From NCBI GenBank assembly GCA_036897485.1, contig JAYMTF010000483.1, forward strand, positions 1 through 35,291: a stretch of 35,291 bases of DNA, given 5' to 3'. Shown piece by piece: positions 1 to 12,600 of this stretch. This stretch comes from Pelargonium nanum (taxonomy: Eukaryota; Streptophyta; Magnoliopsida; Geraniales; Geraniaceae). Within the stretch, counting starts at the first letter, position 1, and each line of letters opens with the position of its first letter. The translations under genes were made by a program, and so were the position numbers. The notes below the pieces were generated by a model that was given only the letters and a program-made list of their open reading frames with translations, was not told the origin of the DNA and ran no database searches.

Positions 1-57
1 TATATTTAAAGTTGATAAACTTAAAAAGGATATACAAGATGGCTGATATTCACTTAC

Positions 58-2695
58 ATCATTAAGGAAACTTCCAATTTCTGTGATGGGTAAACTGACA
101 GCGGCATAGACAATGGTTCCCAGCTTCCTCTTTTCACCACTTGGCATTATGTAGTCACCCTTTGCAACTTTTCTCAGTTCTTCCAGCACATGCTTAACAG
201 CAACATCAAAGGGAACCTGAGAAAGGTACAGAGAGACGATTCGTTAAACCAATTCAATAGAGTGGCACCAAATATCTAAAATAACTAAATGGCACTGAGA
301 GTCGAACTCAGTCAGACTGATAATAAATTAATAATATATAGAGCTACGTTAGGGTCTTGGAAGTGTTTTACAGGGAAAAACAAAAGGAAAGAAAGAAAAC
401 ACTGAACCTGAACAGAATTAAGATACTCAGCATTGCTAAATAAAACCTCCCGCAACTGCTTCTCCCATTTAACCCACTCCTTCGCATATGATCCTTTAGC
501 GGGCTCCGATCTAAGCACAGAACAAAAAGGAAATAAAACTTACCATCATAGTTCTTGCACTACAGTCTACCAATTCTATTTTAGATAATGGGAATTAAAC
601 TCTTGGTACAAATAATTTCACAGAACAATATACCAGATCCATGATATAGTCCACTTACCACTCATTGGTAACAACTAGCTAATTACTCTCTTAAGCTCAA
701 ATAATCAAGTCAAAGACTATCAATTACATACTTCGTCATGTTTCAAACTCACACTTCCTTTCTTGGTTAACAGAAAGAAAACTATACAATAAAAGCTTCC
801 ATAATCCAAGAAACCGGTCCTGAATATCGTTTCAACCTCCGTATGGTACACAAATATATCTAAGGTGTAAGAAATGTTACTGACCTTCCATGTTTGTTAC
901 TATGAAGCTTGTACAATTTTATTCCTTCCTCCAAAACTGACCTCACAGGATCGGGTAGAGGATCCCTGCATGTGCAATAGATACAATAAATAATGAATAA
1001 AAAATTACAGTTCCATACAGAGGAGTATATTATACACTACTAACATCAGTACCTATCAGATTTCAGCAAAGGAATCTTGACAAGAGCGCCAAATCGTTCA
1101 ACTAATTCAGCATCAAACTCTTCACGACTCTGAGAAAAGTGTGCAAGTTATGTTAGACAATGCTTTGAAGTTTATACTAAGATTCACTCATAATACATAA
1201 ATACTATAGAAAAGTCCTGCCTTGCCCTCGTAAAGGTGATAAAACATTAACAGCACATATCCAGCATTAGGAGATGCCTTGTCAAGATTTCCCTTCAAAA
1301 AATAAAAGCATTGGAGGATGTATTAGTAATATGATAATCAAGCTGCATGGCAAAATTTGCAGTCTAAAGAAGCAAAGATGAGCAAGTACCGGATGATTAG
1401 CTCGTTGAAGCACACGAAATATAAAAATGGCCAATGCATCAAGAGAAAATGGGTTTGAATCTGTTCCTGCAGAATTAGTGGCCAGCAAAGAAAATTGTCA
1501 ATGGCAGACAAACATGTAAAGCAACCGTTATCACTTCAATTTCACAACATAACGAAATCATGTGGACCATCTGATACAGGCATAACTGAAAGAGCTAAGT
1601 ACATAATAAGAAAAACCATGGGAAATGAAAGCATGTCACTTCAATTTCACAACATGACGGAAACCATACGGACTATCTGATACAGGCATAACTGAAAGAG
1701 CTAAATACATAAAAAGAAAAACCATGGGAAATGCAAGCATGACATCATCGATTTGTTAGTCTCATCTTTGCATACATTCCCAAGACAGCGAGAATATAGT
1801 TTCCAATTTTTAATGAGCAAACATCAACAAAAAATAACTGAAATTTGGTATCATGAATTATGTAGAGATGTAATGAACAAAATGATCTGCTCATTGCATC
1901 CTCAATCTGGCTCAGAAAAGAAGGAATACAAATGAATTTTATCAATCTTTATTTTTGGTAGATGGAAGAAACTTGTCGCCTAGCCCAAATGAAGACAAAA
2001 CTCGCTTGTTCACTCAAAAATATAAGCAACTGTATAAGTGAAGTAGTATTTATAACCCTCTCTGTTCCAAAAACTGGAAAAGAATTGCCCCTTAATGAGT
2101 GTCCTCTCTCCTAAATGAGCCTTTTCTTTTAGGTAATTAGTTATATTTGAATTAACAATAACATTACTATAAGAAGTTGGTATTTCTCTTTTTTATTTTT
2201 TTATTCAGAAGATCCTTGGATGCAAAAGAAGCCAACAACCACATTGTCTGCAGTTTACTTCTCTACATTCCCTATGATCCATGAATTTGAACTGATAATG
2301 TACATGGATCATGCATATGAATTCTACAAAGTACCAACCCTGAAGATCTACAATTTCCATAAAACAAAAAATGAATTAAGAAAATGATCAATAGAAGAAA
2401 AATCATGGTGATGTGGTAGATCATGATTTGTGAATATCTGATAACTTCTCTCTTTGCATAGACATTATGCTGGCATCTAGTTTTGTGAGATATGGACATT
2501 TGGTTAGAATTTTCACACAAGCAGAAGAAAGTTGAAAAATGAAAATAAGAAGAATAAACAATAAACATATATCACAGAGTAAATAATATATACTTCTGAG
2601 AACACTAATAGTTCCAAGAACAGAAAATAAAAACCTGCAGACTCAGGTACCACTGGAACTGCACAGGATTTGGTGCTGCGGCACATGTTTTCAAT
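58..2695 (-). CDS. Partial multi-exon gene, product not recognised
   Basis: Seven exons join in one open frame: 2635-2695, 1390-1466, 1221-1292, 1053-1129, 885-965, 408-510 and 58-216, giving 210 codons. The left-most exon ends in a donor at 57, so the gene continues beyond the window. The first listed exon begins at an acceptor and has no start codon, so at least one upstream exon is missing; I found none up to 4900. The predicted protein looks soluble and helical, with segments such as NPFSLDALAIFIFRVLQ, EFDAELVERFGALVKIPLL and VAVKHVLEELRKVAKGDY. No transmembrane segment or catalytic motif is visible. Frames agree across all six junctions, which argues for a real gene. The intron after 1221 appears to start with GC rather than GT. 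The 2635-2695 exon is the least certain, because a second frame is also open there. I do not assign a function. Confidence 0.72.
1531..1741. repeat. Two-copy tandem duplication, unit about 105 bp
   Basis: Copy 1 (1531-1635) and copy 2 (1636-1741) are near-identical and adjacent. Both begin TCACTTCAATTTCACAACAT and end in a GGGAAATG-A-AGCATG stretch. They lie inside the large intron between exons 2635-2695 and 1390-1466 of the left-edge gene. High identity suggests a recent local duplication. Confidence 0.9.
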
Positions 2696-2874
2696 CTGAA
2701 CAAATGCATGACCATCATAAGCATAACATCAAAGTTGATTAAGTGAGAAAAAGCAATTACAAATAGAAAATGGAAGTAGATGTGCATCATTTTAGAGCAG
2801 GCTACAGACGTTGTCTTGGCACTATGTGTAAAATGTATATATTTTATCGTTTCCTAAGTTGATGAAGAGCAGTG

Positions 2875-2877
<3 letters not shown>

Positions 2878-2902
<25 letters not shown>
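2878..2902. repeat. T25 homopolymer
   Basis: An uninterrupted run of 25 T on the plus strand (A on the minus strand). It could be the tail of an old minus-strand retroposon lying to its right, but no element body or target duplication could be recognised. Confidence 0.9.
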
Positions 2903-2906
<4 letters not shown>

Positions 2907-4937
2907 CATACTGTGAACTAGTTGGAGTTGGAGAAGCTACCACAATAAAATTAACAAGAAAAACATTAATCGTGAGATTGTTTGTTTATAAATATATGTG
3001 TTTTTTCTAGAGTAAATATAAATATATGTGTTAAAGTATGAATTTGACATATCAAATATTATAGCGATTATAACAGTGAATACAATGTGACAAGTATAAA
3101 TAAAACTAATAAATCGTTCACAAATTCATGAGAAAAGTATTAATGTATTATGACGTTTTAAATGGTCTATATTTATTTTTATAAGTAAATTTGCTAATGT
3201 GACATTTGTCGCAGTAGTGTCTTAGCATGAAATTTTGTAAATTGTTTAGGACATTTATTATTGTTCTTATAATTCTTTAGTTTATTTTTTGTTTGTTACT
3301 TGGGATAACAAGTACAAATATATTAAGGAGAGATTGTTTTTTCTTTTGGTGAGCTTACTGTTTCAAGTTGAAACTAACAAACTATGATTATTTTAGAAAG
3401 TAATACATTTGGACTTACTGTTTACACCATGGTTAATTTTGTGAAATGAAAGCAGTTATGTTGTACAAAAGTGTATGGACTTTAAATTTTAACAAATTAG
3501 TTTATTAACTTTATTTTGAGACATGAGTCATTTTAATTACTAATAAATTTTTTGAAAAGTCCAAAATAACGTTCATAATAAAAGTTAGCTAAATTATATA
3601 TGTGATTAGAAGTTTTATGACCAAACTACTACTAAGTTAACATCATACATTTTTTTCATCAACTATACTATTGTGATATTAAAATATTGTCAAAAATGTA
3701 TTTAATTTATTAATTTAATATTTTATTGTCCCCAAATCTCCATATATATCATTCTTCACAATTTGATTGCATACTTAAATCATTTAATTTTTTGTATTTA
3801 ACCTACATTCTTTTAAAATCCGAACAAAGACTCGCAATCTTGAATCACAATTACATAACACGAATGGAGATTAAAGAAAAAAAATTAAACAGTAAATATA
3901 GAAATCGTTATTTCTGATTTTTATTACAAAATAATTAGAAATTATAAAGTGACAAAATAATTTGAAAATTTGTAATCATATAAAGGTTTAAAATGATAAA
4001 TTTATATTTTACACTAACAATGTTTCCAACAACAATATAAATGGAAGGTACAAACTAATTGAATGTTTTGAGTCTTGACATTGATAAAAAAATTGTCTTG
4101 ACAAAATAACTAGGGTATTAATGACATGTGATATATTTATGTAATTACACACAAATTTTACGTTCAACATGGATTGTTCCGTCCAATACTTATTTGTTAT
4201 TCTCGGTTATGTAATGAAAATGAATATATTGATTCTTTAATTATTGAACTACTGAATAAGACTGCAATTATTATTAATTTATTATTATTAGCGCATCTAA
4301 TATATATAATATTGATTGCTTAAACACACTTTGAAGTGGATTGTTATTTGATTTACTCTAATGCTGCATCTATTGTTTATAATACTCCAGTTGAGTCCAA
4401 ATTCCAGTTGCTTGCTCAGTCCCAACAACACATTAATTTAAGAAATAAAATCTGATGATATCTGGGATGATTGTGATGCAAAGTAGTTTAATCCAAATCT
4501 TGTAATAATTGTTAGTAATTTAATAGCTCCTGCACATATAATATATAATATGTTTTGTAATAAATAACAAATCAAATGTCTCCAACTATTAGCTTGGAGG
4601 TGTATCAACCTTGTATTATTAACTGTCAAATTTTAAAAATAATGATTAGATGGTTTTTAATTTTTATGGTTTAGTCTGTGAATTGTGATTAAGTATTTTT
4701 AATGGAGTGGAAAATGGAAGTTTATTGCACGTGTAAAAATTTCAGGCACTAAAACAGTTAATCATACATAAACCTAAAATATATGTAACTAATATTCAAC
4801 CATCTTAGTTCTTGGAAGTTTTTCGGAACAAACATAATTAAGACATTACATTTTTAATTAATCTACTATTTTAGCAATCATTAGATGGACTTAGTCATAT
4901 TTAAAATTAAAATTCTTACTCTAATTACCTCCAACTC
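2903..4937. other. AT-rich intergenic spacer, no gene seen
   Basis: About 2 kb of strongly AT-rich sequence between the left-edge gene and the first beta-galactosidase. Only short frames without family resemblance occur. The right end is the promoter side of the galactosidase gene. Confidence 0.7.
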
Positions 4938-4945
4938 TATAAATA
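4938..4945 (+). promoter_or_regulatory. TATA box of the first beta-galactosidase gene
   Basis: TATAAATA in the context CTATAAATAG, 39 bp before the ATG at 4985. The partner gene has the same ten bases upstream of its own ATG (13607-13616, minus strand), which supports both as core promoters and implies very short 5' leaders. Confidence 0.75.
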
Positions 4946-4984
4946 GGACGTTAAATTCATATCAAGCACTGTGCCTCCAACAAA

Positions 4985-7900
4985 ATGGCTTCTTCTTCAA
5001 CAAATTCGAGTGCTGCGATTTTCTGCATTTGTTTCATTTTCATTTCATTTGCTCGTGTTTTTTCAGTTAACGTCTCTCATGATGGACGAGCAATCACAAT
5101 CGATGGAACTCGTAGAATTTTATTTTCGGGTGCAATTCACTACCCTCGAAGCACTCCCCAAGTAATGTAGTTGGTTTCAATCCATATTGTTGCAATAACA
5201 TTTGCTTATGAATAGTTGAATGTGTTATGTATGTGTTTATTGAAATGACGATGTGTGGGTTTAACAGATGTGGCCGGATCTTATGAGAAAATCAAAAGAA
5301 GGTGGATTGGACGTCATTGATACCTATGTATTTTGGGGGGCGCATGAGCCACGACGCCGTCATTATGATTTTAGTGGAAACCTTGATTTCATAAAGTTTA
5401 TCAAAACAATTGAAAGTGAGGGGCTTTATGCTTTTCTTCGAATTGGACCGTATGTTTGTGCAGAATGGAATTACGGGTATATTAAATTATACAACTAATT
5501 TTGAATAACGTCCAATAATTTGTTTGATCTAATATTTATTGTCAATTATATCAGAGGCTTTCCTGTATGGTTACATAATATGCCTGGAATCGAGTTGCGA
5601 ACTGAAAATGATGTGTTCATGGTAAGTAACTTTTACTCTTTAATTAATATGTCGGGTTTTACGTTTGTAATATATATTCAACTACTTAGCTAACAACTAA
5701 TAAACTTTCAATTTTGTAGAACGAAATGCAAAATTTTACTACATTGATAGTGAATATGGTGAAGAAACACAAACTTTTTGCTTCTCAAGGAGGGCCTATT
5801 ATTCTTGCTCAGGTATATATTTTAGTTGTTCTTATTGGGAATTTACTTGATTTTTACGATTCAAATACGTACTCTCAATCCATGGATTTGATAGATCGAA
5901 AATGAATATGGAGATGTAATAAAATCTTACGGAGAAGCTGGTAAAGCATATCGTAATTGGTGTGCAAAAATGGCCGACTCACAAAATATTGGAGTTCCAT
6001 GGATTATGTGCCAAGATGTCCATGCTCCACAACCTATGGTACTATATATACATATATTCTGATATAAATTGCCATGTATACTCATTTTTAATTAGTATTG
6101 TTAAATAACAATATTTTTATTTTGTTTCATTAGATAGACACACATAATGGTTATTACTGTGACGAATTCACCCCAAATAATCCGACAAGCCCCAAGATGT
6201 GGACTGAAAGTTGGATCGGCTGGTGAGTTTATAACCTATAGTTTTTTTAATATTATTTTCATATACATATATATGTTCGTCGAAACACAAATTAAATCGT
6301 TGGAGCGTGCATTTTCAAATAATCTTAGGTATAAGACTTGGGGCGATAGAGATCCACATAGGCCTGCTGAGGATGTTGCTTATGCAATTGCGAAATTCTA
6401 TCAGTATGGAGGCACTTTTGTAAACTATTATATGGTTGGTATAATATATATTTGTACGTACTATTATGCGTTTTAAACAAGTTGAATTTTAATTTGTGGT
6501 TTAATTTCAGTATCACGGTGGAACCAATTTTGGTAGAATAGCCGGTGGCCCATATATCACTACTTCGTACGACTATGATGCTCCATTGGATGAATATGGT
6601 ATCAAGTTTCATATACCGATATGAATTCATGAATCGAAGTATTAGATTATTAATTCTCGATGACTTTTATCGTTTATTTTCGTATATAGGTCATTTTAAT
6701 CAACCGAAGTGGGGACATATGAAGCAATTGCATATTATTTTGAAGTTCATGGAGAAAACTCTTACATACGGAAATGTTACTACGCTTTATTTAGGAAATT
6801 CTGTCACGGTGAGCATATATTATACAAATTAATTATAGTATACAATTAGTTTGGGACAAGGCTATGAACAATTAATTTATGATTATTTTGAATGATTTAG
6901 GCTACTATTTATACACTCAATGAAAATTCAAGTTGCTTTTTAGCGAATGTGAACACCACAAAAGATGCTAGAGTCACGTTCTGGGGAAATGTACATAACG
7001 TTCCAGCTTGGTCCGTTAGCATCCTTCCCGATTGTATGAAAGAAGGATACAATTCTGCCAAGGTAACCGATTGATAAGTTACATATAATTTAGTAATAGA
7101 AAGTCGAATTTTGATTTAATCATTCAATTTGTGTTGAGTAACGAATGTACAACTATATATGCATATATGTCTAATCAAATTATTTACTTTTAACGTGAAT
7201 TTACAGGTGAATACTCAAACATCGATAATGGTAAAGAGAACAAATGAAACTAAAAATGGGGCAAAAACTCTTAGCTGGTCATGGAGGCCTGAGAATGTTA
7301 ATGATATGGTACGGCTCGGGAAAGGAGACGTTGCTGCGAACCGACTTATCGATCAAAAAACCGCTGCTGATGATAAGAGTGACTACCTATGGTACATGAC
7401 CAGGTAATTACATATATATTCACATATTTTGTTTCGTAGTTACAAATATATGCTTCTTTTGTTGCGTTTTGTTTGCGCTGTTAACTAATTTTAATATTGT
7501 GATTGAATAGCTTGAATTTGAAAGAAGATGATCCCATTTGGAGTCATAACATGACACTGCGAGTGAATGCTACAGGTCAAGAAGTAGTCCATGCATACGT
7601 TAATGGTCATCATATCGGTAATCCACACGTCAAATTCTACTAATAACGTTGAAGATTTGTGTATTAAGTTGTTTTCATTGTTAAGTATGCTAATTGTATT
7701 GATTTGTACATATAGGTGCGCTGTGGGGTTCTTATAATGTGACTGAAACAGCCTTGAAACGAAATATCGAGTTGAAAAAAGGGAAAAAGAATTTGATCAC
7801 ATTGTTAAGTGTTACGGTGGGATTTCAGGTAAGTATGCGAATATGGTTCGACAAATATCATGCTTAATTTGTTGCTGTTATTTCTAAATATGTTGAATTT

Positions 7901-9133
7901 CAATTAATTAGTTGATGAACATGCCTGCAGCACTACGGAGCTAAGTTTGATCAGACTGCAAATGGAATACTTGGACCTGTTGAGCTGATCGCACAAAAAG
8001 GCGAAGACGAGAAAATTACGAAAGATTTATCAAAACACAAATGGACATACAAAATCGGATTGCACGGCTTGGACAAAAAATATTACAATTTGAAATCTCA
8101 CCATGCGTCCAAATGGCGAACCGATCATCTTCCTGTAAACAAGATGATGACTTGGTATAAGGTATATATGATATTACTAATTCATTCATTCACGACACGC
8201 GCGCATAGTAGCAGACTCAGGATTACAATTGGACTAAGTTGTTCCAAACGAAGTTTTGAAAAATGGCATAGACAACTGCCTACTACAGACCGTCCTTAGA
8301 TTCGTCATTACGAACGAATGTACCTTGTAATTTATTCGGTTCAATTTTTTTGTAGACAACCTTCAAAGCTCCGCCGGGAACGGATCCGGTTGTGGTAGAT
8401 ATGCAAGGTTTGGGTAAGGGTCAGGCTTGGGTCAATGGTCACAGCATTGGTCGATATTGGCCTACTTATATTGCTTATAAGGATGGCTGTGAAGTATGTG
8501 ATTATCGTGGTAGATACAACTCTACCCATTGCCTTACCAACTGTGGTCAACCAACACAAAGATGGTAATTAAGGATTTAAAATTGTAAGACTTTAGGTGT
8601 TACTAATTATTTGTACAAATATTTGAGCCTAACTTATCAAAAATTTCTATGATACTTATATATAGGTATCATATTCCGAGGTCTTTCCTTAAAGAGGATG
8701 GAAATACACTAGTCTTATTCGAAGAGATGGGAGGCAATCCGTTCTTTATCGATTTCCAAACCATTAATGTTGGAGTGGCGTGCGGGAATGCTCACGAGAA
8801 AAACATGTTGGAATTGTCGTGTGAAGGTCGTCCAATCTCTGCAGTTAAGTTTGCCAGCTTTGGCAATCCACGAGGCTCGTGTGGTTCGTTTAAGAAAGGC
8901 AAATGCGAAGGGAAAAAGGATGCAATGTCCATTGTCCGACATGTAATGTTAATTTTACTACCAATTTTTTATATAGAGCCTAATCTTTATCGAATGTGCT
9001 AATTAAACGTATACATGTGTTGCAGATGTGCGTGGGGAAGGAGAGGTGTTTGATCGATGTTTCGGAAGATACATTTGGATCAACCAAATGTAAACACATT
9101 GCCAAGAGATTAGCTGTAGAGGTTGTTTGCTAG
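4985..9133 (+). CDS. BGAL15: Beta-galactosidase with SUEL lectin domain (GH35), diverged copy
   Basis: Seventeen exons: 4985-5161, 5268-5476, 5555-5621, 5720-5812, 5895-6038, 6134-6222, 6329-6434, 6511-6598, 6690-6808, 6901-7062, 7207-7403, 7511-7617, 7716-7828, 7931-8161, 8356-8564, 8666-8942, 9026-9133. They encode 831 residues. The family releases terminal beta-galactosyl residues, usually from cell-wall polymers in the apoplast. Residues 1-28 form a signal peptide. GH35 hallmarks are [14 protein letters not shown], the acid/base Glu186 in IENEYG, the nucleophile Glu255 in WTESW, and [17 protein letters not shown]/rhamnose-binding-lectin-like domain occupies about the last 95 residues. Four positions depart from the family and from the partner gene: WGAHEP (Gly83, usually Asn), HAP (His225, usually Asp), THNG (His234, usually Cys), and TESW (Ser256, usually Asn). 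All junctions keep frame, so it looks intact. It belongs to the BGAL7/BGAL15 clade by remembered similarity; orthology to either is not settled. Confidence 0.95.
8206..8312. mobile_element. Probable relic of a hAT-type MITE in intron 14 of the first BGAL gene
   Basis: This intron (8162-8355) is 194 bp, whereas the matching intron of the partner gene (10463-10554) is 92 bp. The extra part contains AACTGCCTACTAC and surrounding bases that match the right half of the hAT-type MITE at 30181-30368 (CAGCTGCCTACTACGG). Its left part, AGTAGCAGACTCAGGATT, resembles the MITE's terminal CAGTAGCGGAG. Terminal repeats are worn and no target duplication is certain, so the ends are approximate. Confidence 0.5.
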
Positions 9134-9680
9134 AGACAATTGTTATGTAGAGACTTAAGTTGATAATTTAGCTTGTTTTGATAAGCAAGTTGATAATTTA
9201 GCTTAGCAAGCTAGCTAGGCTCTCTTTTTGGTATAAAGTTAGGAGAGATATTTTAGGGTATTGAGTATAATGTTTCTCTCTGGCTCAATCTTTTGGCTAT
9301 GATGGAATATAATTTTTAGTTTTATTTTCATTTATATTAGTAAATATAATTTTCGTCCCAAGCAATGTTAACAATATTTGTTTTGCAATATTTTGATCAG
9401 ATATCAATCTTTTCGCTCCGTTTGCAGTTCTCTAACGTATTAGTTAGAGGAGTGGTGGCCCTAGTAGCTGTGTAGGGCCTCGAGAAAACCCATTGTAGTT
9501 AAAAGAAGTCTAGTCGCACAATACAAGATTTTAAACTAAAAGATTAAACATTTAGGATCTAATGAAAAATGGAAATTTTATTGCTAATGTTATTTGACAG
9601 AGACTACAAAAGCTGTGCAAGTAAATAATTGAAACCAAATCTAGCCCAAACTAATACAAAAATATATATAATTCATATGC
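9134..9680. other. Shared 3' region between the two convergent beta-galactosidase genes
   Basis: This 547-bp stretch must hold both 3' UTRs and both polyadenylation regions. It contains AAGTTGATAATTTAGCTT twice, at 9157-9174 and 9187-9204 (30-bp period), just after the stop of the plus gene. No further gene was seen. Transcripts from the two sides could overlap here. Confidence 0.75.
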
Positions 9681-12600
9681 CTAGCAAACAACCTCCACAG
9701 CCAATCTGTTCACAATGTTGCTGCCACAATTGGTTGATCCAAAAGTATCTTCTGAAACATCAATTGAGCAACTCTCTTTGCCAATGCACAACTGTACATG
9801 TAGAGCATTCAACAAACAAAATGTGAGTAATTTAAATAGTAAAATCAAAGAAAGAAATAAATACTAATAAAATTTAACTTACACTCTTTAGTTTTGTCAA
9901 TGCATCATTCTGTCCCTCACAACTGCCTATCTCAAATGAACCACATGTTCCTTGTGGGTTCCCAAAACTAGCAAACTTAATTTCAGAGATATAACGACCA
10001 TGGCACGATAGTTCCAAGGTATTTTTCTCGTAAGCATGCGCACAAACCGTGCCAATATTGATTGTTTGGAAGTTTACAAGTGACGGGTTGCCTCCAAACT
10101 CCTCGAACAACACCAATGTGTTCAAATCGTCTTTCAAGAAAGACCGCGGAACATGGTACCTACATATCATATTATCATCAGTGAATATTAGTATTTGTGC
10201 ACCTAACTATAGACTATAGTCATTAACATTATCAACTACAGAATTACCATCTTTGTGTTGGTTGACCGCAATTGCTAAGACATTTGGAATTTGAGTACGA
10301 GCCACGATAATCGCATACATCATAGCTGCAACCATCCTCGCTTGCGTTATAACTAGGCCAATATCGACCAATGCTGTGACCATTGACCCACGCCTCGCCT
10401 TTACCCAACCCTTGCAAATCTACTACAACTGAATCTGTTCCTGAAGGAGCTTTGAAGGTAGTCTACAAATTTTCAAGAAAATGTTTAGTTAATTAGTAAT
10501 TACTTACTAAAAAGAGATACAAGATCATTACAATATTAATTACAACATATATACCTTATACCAAGTCATCATTCTGTTCACAGGAAGATCTTCAGTTAGC
10601 CATTTGGATGCAAATTGAGAGTTCAATTCATAAAGTTTATTGTCAAAACCATGCATTCCAACTTTGTAACTCCATTTGTGGTTGGATAAATCTTTAACAA
10701 TTATCTCGTCTTCACTCTTTTGTCCGATCAACTCAACTGGTCCGATTATTCCATTCGCAACCAGATCAAACCTATCTCCATAGTTCTGTTTCAAGATACA
10801 ATATATATTAGAACTAGTTACAAAAACAATATGTAACTGATGTGTCAAAACTCAAAATCATGCATGTTCTTACCTGAAATCCCACTGTCGCGCTTAAAAT
10901 TGTGATCAAATTCATCTTCCCCTTGTTCAACTTGATCTTTTGCTCGAACACAGAGTGGAAAACGCCGTAAGCAGAAAATTGTGAACCTGAAATTACATTC
11001 ACAAAAATGATTTAGAATGTAGAATAGCAGATACACAAAAACATGAATATCATATAGAGTATTGAACTATTGATTACCAATGTGATGGCCATTAACAAAT
11101 GCATGGATTACTTGACCAGTTGCATTCACTCGAAGAATCATATCGTCGCTCCAAACCGGATCATCTTCCTTAATATTTACACTAATCAATCACAATAAAG
11201 AACTGAATTAGTAAAATAAATCTTTTTTGCTTCTGAAATCTGAAAAATATAGTTAATTACCTGGTCATGTACCAAAGATAGTCACTCATATCACTAGCAA
11301 CTACCTTTTGATCCAAAAGTTGTTTTGCAGCAATGTGTCCTTTTCCATGAATTACCATTTCATCAATTTTTTCAGGCCTCCATGACCAGCTAAGAGATTT
11401 AGGCTCATTTTCAGCTTCAATTTCTGTTCTCTTCACCATTACAGAAGTTTGTGTATTCACCTATAAATTAACTCACATTAATAGTTAGTTCTGCTATGAA
11501 AATTTCACGATCAATCAAAGTTTGACCCGTATTTAATTACCTTCGCGGTATTGTACACTTCATTCTTACAATCAGGAAGAATGCTAACAGACCACGCTGG
11601 AACGCTATATGCATTTCCTTGGAATGTGATTGTAACATCTTTTGTGGTGTTCGCATTTGACAAAAAGCAACTTGATGTGTCGTTGGTCGCGTATATAGTA
11701 GCCTAAAACATTCATAAACAAGAATTAGAACTCAAGAAATCAATGTCTTACATATAAACTATTTGTAATATGTATTCTCACCATAACAGAATCTCCAAAA
11801 TCAATTGTTGAAACATTGCCATGAGTGAGAGTTTCCTCCATTGAAATCAAAACCATATGAAGTTGCTTCAAATGTCCCCACTTTGGTTGATTCAAATTGC
11901 CTATAACATGAAATAAAAACACAAAAAGTTAAATCTAATAGTTCGATATCGAATCATGAAATTTGAAACTTATATGAAAAGTTGATACCATATTCATCCA
12001 AAGGAGCATCATAGTCATATGAAGTAGTGATATATGGACCTCCTGCTGTTCTACCAAAATTGGTTCCACCATGATACTGAAAAAAAAAAACACAAATTTG
12101 AGATTATATAACATGTGTGTGTATATATATCATGAAAATTGAAGTAACTATAATAACAAACCATATAGTAATTCTGAAAAGTGCCTCCAGTCTGATAAAA
12201 CCCCGCAACAGAAAAGGCAAGATCCTCAGCAGTTCTGTGTGGATCCTTATCACCCCAACTCTTAAACCTAAGAGAATCAATCAAACATAAGTTACTTAAA
12301 CTGTGTTTCACAGTTAAAAAAGCAATATGTTTGATTACTCACCAGCCAGTCCAATTCTCAGTCCACATTTTGGGGCTGTTGGGATTATTTGGAGTAAAGT
12401 TGTCACAGTACCAACCATTGCAAGTGTTTATCTGACAAAAACAAAAATTATAAGAACAATGCATTACAAGATTATGTATATATGCTTATGTATTTATATA
12501 TAGTAACCATTGGTTCGGGGGCGTCATTTTCTTGGCACATAATCCATGGAACTCCAATGTTGAGCGAATCGGCCATGCTTGCACACCAGTTAATATAGGC

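Noticed and set aside
2053-2075. CCCTCTCTGTTCCAAAAA resembling a Stowaway terminus
   Set aside because: Too diverged, and no opposite end with TA duplication could be found.
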